Of a stretch of DNA of 64,000 nucleotides, positions 14,686 through 23,114 are shown in pieces. The notes beneath the pieces are model-generated. The model was not told the origin of the DNA and made no database searches. It saw nothing but the letters and a program-made list of their open reading frames with translations. Within the stretch, counting starts at the first letter, position 1. Each line of letters starts with the position of its first letter. The stretch lies in the NCBI GenBank assembly GCA_964615095.1, contig CAZTPX010000029.1:11079-75078 (forward strand), in the 5' to 3' direction. The DNA comes from JANXQG01 sp964615095 (GTDB taxonomy: Bacteria; Planctomycetota; Planctomycetia; Pirellulales; Thermoguttaceae). The position numbers were made by a program, and so were the translations under genes.

Positions 14686-17448
14686 ATGAGCATGTGTACC
14701 CGATCCTTTGACCGTCTTCGAACGCTGGTCGTTTCAGCGGTCCTTGCGTTCTGCCTTTTGGGGCCGTCGCTCGCCGACGCCCAGCCACCCCAGCCCGCGA
14801 TCAAGTTTATCTTTCCGGCAGGAGGGCAGAGGGGAAAGTGCGTGGACGTGATCGTTAACGGTACGGGTCTTCAAGGCGCCGGCGCGGTACGCGTCAGCGG
14901 GGAAGGGGTTTCCGGGCGGGTGCTGAAAGTCGAGAACCCCAGCCTGCTCCGCATCGCGGTTACTATCGACCCGGACGCGACGGTCGGCGAGCGGGACCTG
15001 CGGGTCATGACGCCCGCGGGTGGCGTTTCCAATCGCTTCCGTTTTTTCGTGGGAGAGCTGCCGGAGATCAACGAGAAAGAGCCGAACTCCCTGAAAAGCC
15101 AGTCCCAGCGCCTGGAAACGCTGCCCATCGTGGTCAATGGCCAAATCCACCCCTCGGATACGGACTTCTTTCGCTTTGCCGCGAAAGCCGGAGAGACGCT
15201 GGTCTGCCACATCCAGGCGAGAGAGCTGTTGCCCTATATCGCGGACGCCGTCCCGGGTTGGCTGGAAACATGCTTGACTCTTTACGATGCGGGCGGCAAG
15301 GAGCTGGCGTCCGTAGGCCGCTTCCGTTTCAACCCCGACCCCCTGCTGATCTATCGCGTTCCCCAGGACGGAGAATACTTGATCGAAGTCAGGGACCTTT
15401 TTTATCGCGGCAGAGAGGATTTCGTTTACAGACTCAGCCTAGGCGCCTTCCCCTACATTACGGACATCTTCCCACTCGGCGGGCAGCGAGCTTCGGACTG
15501 TCCCATCGAGTTGTACGGCGCCAACTTGCCCATGCAGAGCACGAAGCTGGTGCTGCCGGGCGACAGCTCTCCCTTGCGCCTGGTGAGCTTGGGCCAAAAC
15601 GGGCTGAACTCCAACGCCCTCCCATTCGCCGTAGGCGACCAGCGGGAAACGCGGGTCACTGAAGCGAACCAGTCCTTCGATCGGGCGAGCAGAATCGAGG
15701 CGCCCGTGACCCTCAACGGGCGTATCCGGCAGAGAGGAGAGGCCCATTATTTCCGCTTTGCCGTAAAGAGAGGGCAGCGGTACATCATGGAGGTTCAGGC
15801 CCGGCGTCTTGGCTCTCCGCTGGATTCCATCCTTACGCTGTTCAACTCGCAGGGCGGGCAGTTGGCGGAACAAGACGATACGGACATGGGTGATCCGCTT
15901 CTCACCCATCATGCCGACTCGCGCCTGGATTATACTTTTCCCGCGGACGGGGACTACGTTCTGAGGATTCAGGATGCCCAAGGCCGCGGGGGCGAAGAGT
16001 GTGCTTACAGGCTGCACATCGTTCCGCCACGGCCCGACTTTTCCCTGCGGACTGTGCCGGACAATCCGCGCCTGGGAGCAGCAGATTCGGTCGCGGTAAC
16101 CGTGAAGGCCTTGCGCCAGGATGGCTTTAACGGCCAGATCGACCTGAGCGTGCAGAATCTGCCCAAGGGTTTTGTCGCTAGCAAAGCGGTCATCCCGGCC
16201 GGCCAAAGCGAGACGCGACTGACGCTCACGGCGCCTGCCGATGCGTCAGTCGGCCTCGGGTCGCCAACCATCGTGGGCGCCGCCACCCTCGGCGAACAAA
16301 CGGCCGTCCGGCAAGCCGTCGCGGCCGAAGACCTCATGCAGGCATTTAGCCTCAGGCACGATGTTCCCACCAAGGAATTTCTAGTGGCGGTCATCGAGTC
16401 GCCCGACTTCACAGTGTCTACGAACATGCCGTCAACCGACGTGCGAGACGTTCGCCAAGAGAGTCAGGTTGTCGTGGTTGTGAAGGTCTCGCGCAAAGGA
16501 CTCGAAGCCGCCATCGCGCGGGCCGAGGCCGCGAAGAAGGCTGCCGAGGGTGTACTGACTAAGGCCAAGCAAGGCAAACTGGCTGCGGACGAGAAGGCGG
16601 CCGCCGTCACCTTGGACCAGGCCAACAAGAGCCTCGACGCCGCCCGGCAGAAGGCCAAGCAGGAAATCAGGTTGACGGCGGATCCACTTCCCGGTGGCGT
16701 CACGTTCGCACCTGCGAACATAGCCCCCGATAAGAGCGAAGCCAAGCTGACGCTGGGCATCACCCCTCAGGCGCCGGTTGGGAGTCGGCAGAGCATTATC
16801 ATCACCGGGAGCATGGGATTCGGCGACACCGCCACGGTCCACGTTGCACCTGCGCTTCCCATCAGGGTGATCGAGTCAGCCAAGGCTTTGCAGGCGGTCG
16901 CCGTCGCCAAGCGCCGACAGGCCAATGAGGCAAAGAAGAAGCTGGATGATCTGGTCGAAAAGCAGCAGAAGCCGGCGGAGGCCAGGCTGGCCACGGCCGC
17001 CCAGGCTGTGACTGCGGCCGCGACGGACAAGGCCGCGACGGACAAAACCCTGGCGGAAGCGAGAGACGCCGCGGTCAAGGTGCAAACGACCCTGCAAGCG
17101 GCCGAGAAGGCGGCCAATGAGGCTGAGACGCAGGCCGCGGCCATTGCCAAGGATGCCGGCAAGTCTGCCGTTGAAAAGAAGAGGGTCGCAGAGGCAGCCG
17201 CCGCCGGGCGCAAGGCGGCGGCTGCGGCCAAGGCCGGCCTGGCCGAGGTCCAGAAAAAACAGCAGCAAGCGCAGACTCGCAGCGACGCGATGGCCAAGAA
17301 ACTAGCCGAAGTCGAGGCCCAGAGAAAAGCTGTGGAGCAGGCCTTGGCCGAAATCAAGAACCAGGCATCTGCTGCCGGCACTCTTTACCTGCAAGCCGAG
17401 GCCACCGCCAAAGAGGCCGAAGTGGCAGCCGCCCAGGCCAAGTCCTAG
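14686..17448 (+). CDS. Exported PPC-domain protein with coiled-coil insertions
   Basis: A 920-residue protein with a signal peptide (1-31). It has an IPT/Ig-like domain ('GGQRGKCVDVIVNGTGLQG', about 45-120) and two PPC (bacterial pre-peptidase C-terminal) beta-sandwiches. Each PPC domain has the 'HPSDTDFFRFAAKAGETL' or 'RGEAHYFRFAVKRGQRYI' pattern (about 145-250 and 335-440). Ig-like segments follow. An Ala/Lys-rich coiled coil (about 602-660) interrupts the second Ig-like domain between 'VVVVKVSRKG' and 'IRLTADPLPGG', and a longer coiled coil (about 729-920) forms the C-terminus. The coiled coil shares 'RQANEAKKK' and its DNA with the first gene of this operon. Probably an envelope protein working with the DUF1549/DUF1501 pair. 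Confidence 0.82.
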   Translation: MSMCTRSFDRLRTLVVSAVLAFCLLGPSLADAQPPQPAIKFIFPAGGQRGKCVDVIVNGTGLQGAGAVRVSGEGVSGRVLKVENPSLLRIAVTIDPDATVGERDLRVMTPAGGVSNRFRFFVGELPEINEKEPNSLKSQSQRLETLPIVVNGQIHPSDTDFFRFAAKAGETLVCHIQARELLPYIADAVPGWLETCLTLYDAGGKELASVGRFRFNPDPLLIYRVPQDGEYLIEVRDLFYRGREDFVYRLSLGAFPYITDIFPLGGQRASDCPIELYGANLPMQSTKLVLPGDSSPLRLVSLGQNGLNSNALPFAVGDQRETRVTEANQSFDRASRIEAPVTLNGRIRQRGEAHYFRFAVKRGQRYIMEVQARRLGSPLDSILTLFNSQGGQLAEQDDTDMGDPLLTHHADSRLDYTFPADGDYVLRIQDAQGRGGEECAYRLHIVPPRPDFSLRTVPDNPRLGAADSVAVTVKALRQDGFNGQIDLSVQNLPKGFVASKAVIPAGQSETRLTLTAPADASVGLGSPTIVGAATLGEQTAVRQAVAAEDLMQAFSLRHDVPTKEFLVAVIESPDFTVSTNMPSTDVRDVRQESQVVVVVKVSRKGLEAAIARAEAAKKAAEGVLTKAKQGKLAADEKAAAVTLDQANKSLDAARQKAKQEIRLTADPLPGGVTFAPANIAPDKSEAKLTLGITPQAPVGSRQSIIITGSMGFGDTATVHVAPALPIRVIESAKALQAVAVAKRRQANEAKKKLDDLVEKQQKPAEARLATAAQAVTAAATDKAATDKTLAEARDAAVKVQTTLQAAEKAANEAETQAAAIAKDAGKSAVEKKRVAEAAAAGRKAAAAAKAGLAEVQKKQQQAQTRSDAMAKKLAEVEAQRKAVEQALAEIKNQASAAGTLYLQAEATAKEAEVAAAQAKS

Positions 17449-17566
17449 AGAGCAAAGAAACGCTTTCTGACCTGCTTTCGTGCCGGGGTAATAATCTGGT
17501 CGTAGGAGAAACTCCGGGAAAGCGAAAGGGGGCGGCGGGACAACGTTTCTAATTGCCAATCCTGCG

Positions 17567-17591
17567 CCCCGCTGGGACAAGCCCAGCGGGG
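17567..17591. terminator. Candidate bidirectional terminator hairpin
   Basis: A 10-bp perfect stem (CCCCGCTGGG / CCCAGCGGGG) with a 5-nt loop lies in the 235-bp gap between the convergent PPC-domain and Gfo/Idh genes. There is no downstream T-run on either strand, so the terminator role is inferred from position only. Confidence 0.4.
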
Positions 17592-17683
17592 GCGGGACTA
17601 AATCGAAAGCCCGCAAGCAGGCAGGGGTCGTCTTCTTCACACCGCTAAGTAGTTAACGCTTCAAAGCAAAGCGGTCCAAATCC

Positions 17684-18913
17684 TCAACTCTTCAATCCGC
17701 TCAGATCGACCTCCAGCCGCTTGTTCTCCTTAATCAACTCGTCCATGGTCAAGAGCGCGTTGCGGCGGGCGGCCTCGCGGCCAAGGATGCAAGTAAGTGT
17801 GCAGTCCACGCTCCGCTGGGCGGCCTCGTTGCCGAAGTCGCCTGCCAGCACCTTCTGGTAGAAAGCGGCAATGTTCCGCTTCGCGCCGGCCGCGTAGAGG
17901 TCTTCCACCGTCCCGCCGCCAAAATGCTTGGGTCCGCCGCGGACATAGGCCTTGCCCCAGTACGAAAGGCGGGCCGAGGCCAGCGTACCCTGGACCGAGC
18001 CTTGCAGAGAACCTTGATTCAACCAATCGTGCGTAGTGCCTTTCACGCTGTGATGGTTCCACGTCAGGCCGTCGGCAAAGGCGTAGGTGATGAAGTAGCT
18101 ATCCTGGGAGTCGCCGTGCGGATCCTGGCGGCAGCGCATGCCGCGTCCAAAGGCCGAAACCGGTCGCCGGCCCAGCGCCCAGATCAGGGCGTCGATGGCA
18201 TGGATGTCGTAGTTGCCGATGTAGCCGCAGCCCATGGCGTCGTCGTTGACCCAGATCAGGCCGGTCAGGCGGCTCTCGAGTGTCTTGCCGAGCGGCGGAT
18301 CGCTGAAACCGCCGCCGCCACTGCAACCGATGGAGAAAACCATCTGCAAGTCGCCCAGCCCGCCTTCCTGCAACCGCTTCCGCACTTCGATATTCATGGG
18401 GTCGGTGGGCATCTGGTAATCGACGAGAAAGACCCGCTTCTTTTCGGCGGCGGTCTTCCCCGACGCGCCGATCTTGAGCGTGCCGGGCACGTCGGCGGCG
18501 ACCGGCTTGGCCATGTAGACGTGCAGGCCGGCCTCGACAGCCGCGGCGGCATGTTCCGGGAAGAAGTAGGGCGGCGTTTCCAGGATCACGGCCTCCACGC
18601 CGCTTTCGATCAGCCGCTTATAGGCCGACAGGCCGGAGAAACACTTGGCCTTGTCGGCGCCCAGCGACGTGCCGGTCTTTTCCGCCCGATCGGGAAAGTA
18701 GTCGGCGGCCGCCACAAATTCGTAGCCGCCATGTTCCTTGAAGAGCCCGGCGATCCAACTCCCCCGGCCACCGCATCCGATGATGCCCACTTTGAGCTTG
18801 CGGCCGATCTTCGCGGGCGCGGGAGCGGCTTGGACAGCGGTGGCCGTCAGGGCGATGCCGGCGGCCGTGGTTTGCAGGAATGTGCGACGGGGAATGCTAT
18901 TCTCGTGGTTCAT
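17684..18913 (-). CDS. Gfo/Idh/MocA family oxidoreductase, Tat-type signal
   Basis: A 409-residue protein. The N-terminus is Tat-like ('SIPRRTFLQTTAAGIALTA', RR at 9-10), then an NAD(P)-binding Rossmann motif 'VGIIGCGGRGSW' near residue 43. The usual E-K-P cofactor motif reads 'MAKP': the Lys is kept but the Glu is replaced by Ala. The substrate domain includes 'GYIGNYDIHAIDALIWALG' and a Gly-rich loop 'CSGGGGF'. Exported members of this family are numerous in Planctomycetota and are thought to act on sugars or cyclitols, but no substrate can be assigned. It diverges from the AAA ATPase gene, leaving a 172-bp shared upstream region. Confidence 0.87.
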   Translation of the reverse strand: MNHENSIPRRTFLQTTAAGIALTATAVQAAPAPAKIGRKLKVGIIGCGGRGSWIAGLFKEHGGYEFVAAADYFPDRAEKTGTSLGADKAKCFSGLSAYKRLIESGVEAVILETPPYFFPEHAAAAVEAGLHVYMAKPVAADVPGTLKIGASGKTAAEKKRVFLVDYQMPTDPMNIEVRKRLQEGGLGDLQMVFSIGCSGGGGFSDPPLGKTLESRLTGLIWVNDDAMGCGYIGNYDIHAIDALIWALGRRPVSAFGRGMRCRQDPHGDSQDSYFITYAFADGLTWNHHSVKGTTHDWLNQGSLQGSVQGTLASARLSYWGKAYVRGGPKHFGGGTVEDLYAAGAKRNIAAFYQKVLAGDFGNEAAQRSVDCTLTCILGREAARRNALLTMDELIKENKRLEVDLSGLKS

Positions 18914-18981
18914 GGTCGTACCTCAGTTGGAGTGAAGAATTTGGCGGGACAACGCCATTATTACGTCGCGCCACGTACGAT

Positions 18982-19007
18982 GCAAGCACAGGCAGCAAGC
19001 ACAGGCA
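18982..19007. repeat. Tandem 13-bp direct repeat in a divergent promoter region
   Basis: GCAAGCACAGGCA occurs twice back to back (18982-18994, 18995-19007) between the divergent Gfo/Idh and AAA ATPase genes. The position suits an operator, but tandem duplication by slippage is equally possible. Confidence 0.55.
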
Positions 19008-19085
19008 TCTAGCTCTCCCGGGCATGGCCCGTTAAACTACAGTTTGGCGAAATTGCCTTTGCTCGCCGTGGGAAGGACGCACCTG

Positions 19086-20567
19086 ATGAAACTTGAAGAC
19101 CTGAAACTGCTCATCGCCGCCGGCAATCCGATCATTTCCATCACGACGCCGGACGAGCCGCGGGCCATGCATGCCGTACAGGAGGTCGCGCAGGCCACCG
19201 GGCTGCCCGTCTCGGTCTGGTCGCTTACCGAGGGCCTGCAGGCCTGCGGTATCGACCAGGTGCTGGTCGAGGCGGGCAAGCCGGCGGCGGCGCTCAAGTA
19301 CGTCAAGGACGCGCCCCATCCGGCGATCTACGTCTTCAAAGACCTCGGACAGCATGCCCGCGAACCGCAAATCCTCCGTTACCTCCGCGACCTGTATTTT
19401 TCACCCGTCTCGCGCCTCTGGACGCTCATCCTGCTGGACGCCATCGCCCCGCCCATGGAGATGCGCAGGTTGAGCCTGCCTTTTGAAATCGGCTGGCCCG
19501 ACGAGGAGGAGATCCTGGCCATTGTCAAAAGGACTTTCCAGGAGGCCCAGCAACGGAGCCTGCAGAAGGTGGAGTCGCGTCTCAATAAGTCGGAACTGGA
19601 ACTGGCCGTGCAGAGCTTGCGCGGCTTGACCAGCGAAGAGATCGTCCGCGTGGTCTCCGAAGTGTTGTACAAGGACTACGTCTTGGACCGCGCCGGCCTG
19701 CCGCGACTGGTCGAGGCCAAGCGGACGCGCCTGGCGGCGACCGGCTGCCTGGAATCGATCGTGGCCGATGTCTCGCCCGATGAAATCGGCGGGCTGCGGA
19801 ACTTGAAGCGGTGGTTGAACCTGCGGCACTGCGGTTTTTCCAGCCGGGCACAGGACTTCGGGCTGGAGCCGCCGCGGGGCATCCTCCTGCTGGGCGTGCA
19901 AGGCTGCGGCAAGAGCCTCTGCGCCAAGGTGGTCGCTTCGGCCTGGCGAATGCCGCTGGTGCGGATGGACCCCGGCGTGCTCTACCAGAAATTCGTGGGC
20001 GAGACCGAGGCTCGCCTGCGCGAGGCCCTGCAACAGGCCGAGGCCATGGCGCCGGTCGTGTTCTGGATCGACGAGATCGAGAAGGCCTTCGCCTCCATGA
20101 GCAGCGAATCGGCCGACGGCGGCCTCTCGCAACGCATGTTCGGCACGCTGCTAACCTGGATGCAGGACCACCGCCAGCCCATCTTCCTCATCGCCACGGC
20201 CAACGACATCGAGCGTCTACCGCCCGAGCTGATGCGGAAGGGCCGCTTCGACGAGATCTTCTTCGTCGACCTGCCCGGCGCGGACGAGCGCGACGCGATC
20301 TTCACGATCCATCTCCGCAAGCGAGGCAGAGAAAAGGCCGCCTTCGACATGGGGCGGCTGACGGCCGCAACCGAGAACTTTACCGGGGCCGAGATCGAGC
20401 AGGCGGTGGTCTCCGGACTGTATGCGGCCTACGCCGAGAAGGTCGAGTGCGCGACCGAGCACATCGTTGCCGCCGCCAGCGTCACGCAGCCGATTGCGGT
20501 AGTGATGCGCGAGCGCGTCGACAAGCTGCGGGCCTGGGCACACGGGCGGTGCGTGATGGCCGATTGA
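19086..20567 (+). CDS. Ycf46-type AAA+ ATPase
   Basis: A 493-residue protein. ATG 19086 is preferred over the earlier in-frame codon because GGAAGGA lies about 8 bp upstream and 'MKLEDLKLLI' is the natural N-terminus. The N-terminal region (1-230) matches the Ycf46 layout. The AAA module follows: Walker A 'GVQGCGKS' (from about 270), pore-like 'YQKFVGETEARLREAL', Walker B 'VFWIDEIEKAF', sensor 1 'IATANDIERLPPEL', the Arg finger region 'RKGRFDEIFF', and the small domain with 'ENFTGAEIEQAV'. It lacks a protease domain. Ycf46 proteins have a proposed role in carbon-related regulation in cyanobacteria, but their function elsewhere is unknown. Two small genes follow in the same direction. Confidence 0.9.
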   Translation: MKLEDLKLLIAAGNPIISITTPDEPRAMHAVQEVAQATGLPVSVWSLTEGLQACGIDQVLVEAGKPAAALKYVKDAPHPAIYVFKDLGQHAREPQILRYLRDLYFSPVSRLWTLILLDAIAPPMEMRRLSLPFEIGWPDEEEILAIVKRTFQEAQQRSLQKVESRLNKSELELAVQSLRGLTSEEIVRVVSEVLYKDYVLDRAGLPRLVEAKRTRLAATGCLESIVADVSPDEIGGLRNLKRWLNLRHCGFSSRAQDFGLEPPRGILLLGVQGCGKSLCAKVVASAWRMPLVRMDPGVLYQKFVGETEARLREALQQAEAMAPVVFWIDEIEKAFASMSSESADGGLSQRMFGTLLTWMQDHRQPIFLIATANDIERLPPELMRKGRFDEIFFVDLPGADERDAIFTIHLRKRGREKAAFDMGRLTAATENFTGAEIEQAVVSGLYAAYAEKVECATEHIVAAASVTQPIAVVMRERVDKLRAWAHGRCVMAD

Positions 20568-20615
20568 GGACTTGTAATCGCGCTGCCTTGAGCTAAACTA
20601 AAGTAGGCCCAGGTC

Positions 20616-20858
20616 TTGCAGCTCAAGATCGATTCCTACCGCGACCCGCGGCTGTACGCCGTGGCCATTGTGGCCGATCAATTGCGGCAGAGCCAGCAAC
20701 CGCTGGTGCCTTCGCAATTGATCAATTTCGCCGGCGGCGAGGGCGGGCAGGCCAGCATGCTCGGCGCCTTGCTGAGCTTGTTGACCACGGAGAAGCTGGG
20801 CATCGACGTCAATCCAAAGAAGCCGCCCGCCGCGCCGCCATCCGGCAAGACCGCGTAA
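20616..20858 (+). CDS. Short hypothetical protein, possibly a C-terminal remnant
   Basis: An 80-residue frame starting at TTG 20616, just after a TAG at 20604-20606 in the same frame, with no clear ribosome binding site. The sequence ('YRDPRLYAVAIVADQLRQS', then a Gly-rich loop and an amphipathic 'GALLSLLTTEKLG' helix) ends in a Pro/Ala-rich tail. The weak start and helical C-terminal look suggest either a small conserved protein or the tail of a larger, truncated membrane-associated protein such as an SPFH-domain protein; that comparison is a guess. It lies between the AAA ATPase and the DUF3052-like gene, possibly co-transcribed. Confidence 0.45.
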   Translation: MQLKIDSYRDPRLYAVAIVADQLRQSQQPLVPSQLINFAGGEGGQASMLGALLSLLTTEKLGIDVNPKKPPAAPPSGKTA

Positions 20859-20880
20859 TTCAAAGACAAGGAGCCGAAGC

Positions 20881-21264
20881 ATGTCGGACAAGAGTGTTGC
20901 CGAGAAACTGCTGATCAAGCCCGCGTACAAGGTCTTGCTGGTGAACCCGCCCAAAGGTTACCGCGCCTTGCTCGGCGAAGTTCCCAAGGGCGTGACCTTC
21001 TTGAAGGAAGCCGGTGAGGCACTGGACCTGATCCAAGTCTTCGTCGCTTCGCGCAAGGAGCTTGAAGAGCAGTTGCCGCGATTGAAGCCACATCTGGCCC
21101 CCAAGGGACTGCTCTGGGTCACGTATCACAAGGGAACTTCCAAGCAGAAATCGGACATCAACCGCGACAAAATCGCCACCTACGCCGGCACGATTGGCTT
21201 GCAGGCTGTGGCCATGATCTCCGTGGACGACGACTGGTCGGCGCTGCGATTGAAAGTTGTTTGA
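20881..21264 (+). CDS. DUF3052-like small protein
   Basis: A 127-residue cytosolic protein with a good Shine-Dalgarno (AAGGAG) before ATG 20881. The pattern 'VAEKLLIKPAYKVLLVNPPKGY', a central 'DLIQVFVASRKELEEQ' helix and a 'GLLWVTYHKGTSK' strand fits the DUF3052/UPF small-protein family, which has an S-adenosylmethionine-methyltransferase-like core without an obvious catalytic motif. Function unknown. Its 3' end is followed within 20 bp by a large palindrome that probably ends the transcript. Confidence 0.7.
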   Translation: MSDKSVAEKLLIKPAYKVLLVNPPKGYRALLGEVPKGVTFLKEAGEALDLIQVFVASRKELEEQLPRLKPHLAPKGLLWVTYHKGTSKQKSDINRDKIATYAGTIGLQAVAMISVDDDWSALRLKVV

Positions 21265-21283
21265 GCAAGCGGGACGGCGTAGA

Positions 21284-21353
21284 GTGGGCCGAGTAACACG
21301 AGTCCCACCAGATTCCGTATCGAATCTGGTGGGACTCGTGTTACTCGGCCCAC
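21284..21353. repeat. Perfect 31-bp inverted repeat, likely bidirectional terminator
   Basis: Arms 21284-21314 (starting GTGGGCCGAGTAACACG) and 21323-21353 are exactly complementary over 31 bp around the 8-nt loop CCGTATCG. The element fills the 111-bp gap between the convergent DUF3052-like gene and the sulfatase, so a terminator role in both directions is plausible. The length and perfect pairing go well beyond a normal terminator and suggest a dispersed palindromic element. Confidence 0.8.
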
Positions 21354-21375
21354 CCTACACATTCGGCGCAGCCTG

Positions 21376-22902
21376 CTACCAATTCCGCGGCGGCCCGTCG
21401 ACATCGTCGCGCGGTTGCTGCTCGGCGAACTCGTCGTTGTCCTGCAATTCCTTCTTCAAGCGATGGAGTTCCTTCTTCAGACCGGCGATCACGGCTGCCT
21501 GGGCCGGATCGCCGTAGATGTTGTGCAACTCCTGCGGATCGTGAACCAGGTCGTAACACTCCCACTGGTTTTTCTTCCAGAAATAGACGAGCTTGTGCGT
21601 TTCCGTCCGCAGGCCGTAATGGGCCCGCACGTTATGATCTCCCGGATCGTGGTAGTAGCGATAGTACCAGCTCTTGCGCCAATCGGCCGGATGTTCGCCG
21701 CGCAAGAGCGGCACGATGCTGCGGCCCTGCATGTCGCCCGGTACCGCCGCGCCGGCCATCTCCAGGAAGGTCGGCGCGAAATCGACGTTCAGGGCCATCG
21801 CCTTCGCCACGCTGCCCGGCCTGATCACGCCGGGCCAGCGGACCAGAAACGGCATGCGGATCGATTCCTCGTAAATGAACCGCTTATCGAACCAGCCGTG
21901 ATCGCCCAGGAAAAAACCCTGGTCGCTGCTGTAGATCACCACGGTGTTCTGCGAGAGGCCAGTGTCGTCCAGGTATTTCAGCAGGCGGCCCATGTTGTCG
22001 TCGATCGAAGCGATGCAGCGGAGATAGTCCTTGATGAAACGTTGGTACTTCCACTTCAACAGTTCGTCGCCGCTGAGACCCGGCGGCGGGTCCATCTTGA
22101 GGTCGCTGCGGGTCAAGTGTTTATCGATGGTCATGGTGGCCTCGCGGGCGGCGTCGGTACGGCTGGCATAGTTATCGCGCAGGGTCGGCGGCTCGGGAAT
22201 GTCGCGATCGTCGTACATTGCCGCATGCTTGGCGTCGGGCTGCCAGTTGCGGTGCGGGGCCTTGTGATGACACATGATGAAGAACGGCTTGTCCTGCGGC
22301 CGCCGCTTGAGGGTCTCGATCGCCAGGTCGGTAATGATGTCGGTCACGTAGCCCTGGAAGACGTGCTTGCCCTGCGCGTCGAAAAAGGCGGGGTTGTGAT
22401 AGACCCCCTGCCCCGGCAAGATGATCCAGCGATCGAACCCTGTGGGCACGCTGCCCAGGTGCCACTTGCCGATCATGGCCGTGTAGTAGCCGGCGGCCTG
22501 CAAGTGCTTGGCCACAGTGGGCTGCGAGCCGTCGATGTGGTTAAACACGGGTACACCGTTCTTGTGGCTGTACTTGCCCGTAAGAATGCAGGCCCGGCTG
22601 GGCGTGCAAATCGAGTTCACGCAGAAGCAGTTTTCCAGCAGCAGGCCCTCGCGGGCAAGGCGGTCGAGGTTGGGCGTCTGATTGATTCGGCTGCCGTAGG
22701 CGCTGATGGCATGAGCGGCATGATCGTCGGCCATGACATATAGGATGTTCGGCGGCATCGGTTTTTCGGCACCGGCGGCAATCCGGATTGCGATCATCGG
22801 CGCGGTCATAGCCAGAAGCGCAACCGCAAGCGATCCGGAACGCAGCAATCGCAGGGCGACACGGCCAAGGCCGCAGACGAAACTGAAACGTGGACTGGAC
22901 AT
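21376..22902 (-). CDS. Exported sulfatase (formylglycine-dependent, S1 type)
   Basis: A 508-residue protein. The start complementary to 22900-22902 has GGGAG upstream and is followed by a Sec signal ('LAVALLAMTAPMIAIRIAAG'); the longer open frame adds 66 residues with no signal. The sulfatase signature C-T-P-S-R is at 99-103, with Cys99 as the residue converted to formylglycine. The metal-binding start 'NILYVMADDHAAHAISAYG', 'YYTAMIGKWHLG', 'HHKAPHRNW' and 'YSSDQGFFLGDHGWFDKRF' complete the catalytic set. Family: removal of sulfate esters from marine or mucin-like glycans. It diverges from the nitrilase-fold gene and belongs to a glycan-utilisation neighbourhood. The substrate is not determinable. 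Confidence 0.93.
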   Translation of the reverse strand: MSSPRFSFVCGLGRVALRLLRSGSLAVALLAMTAPMIAIRIAAGAEKPMPPNILYVMADDHAAHAISAYGSRINQTPNLDRLAREGLLLENCFCVNSICTPSRACILTGKYSHKNGVPVFNHIDGSQPTVAKHLQAAGYYTAMIGKWHLGSVPTGFDRWIILPGQGVYHNPAFFDAQGKHVFQGYVTDIITDLAIETLKRRPQDKPFFIMCHHKAPHRNWQPDAKHAAMYDDRDIPEPPTLRDNYASRTDAAREATMTIDKHLTRSDLKMDPPPGLSGDELLKWKYQRFIKDYLRCIASIDDNMGRLLKYLDDTGLSQNTVVIYSSDQGFFLGDHGWFDKRFIYEESIRMPFLVRWPGVIRPGSVAKAMALNVDFAPTFLEMAGAAVPGDMQGRSIVPLLRGEHPADWRKSWYYRYYHDPGDHNVRAHYGLRTETHKLVYFWKKNQWECYDLVHDPQELHNIYGDPAQAAVIAGLKKELHRLKKELQDNDEFAEQQPRDDVDGPPRNW

Positions 22903-23114
22903 GATGGAACTCCCCGGCAAGCTTGCGGTCTGTGGAAACAAACGCGCTCCCCAGAGTATCGCATCTTCCTCGTCGCCCGTCAAATGCACCGATCGCGTGA
23001 ACCGCGTGCATGGAGGACGCTCCTTCGGCCTTCGTGGACGCGCGGGCAGAATCGTGGTAAGATCGATCCAGCTTCGACCGTCGTCGAGAAAACATCCCAC
23101 TGGGACCCGCGATC

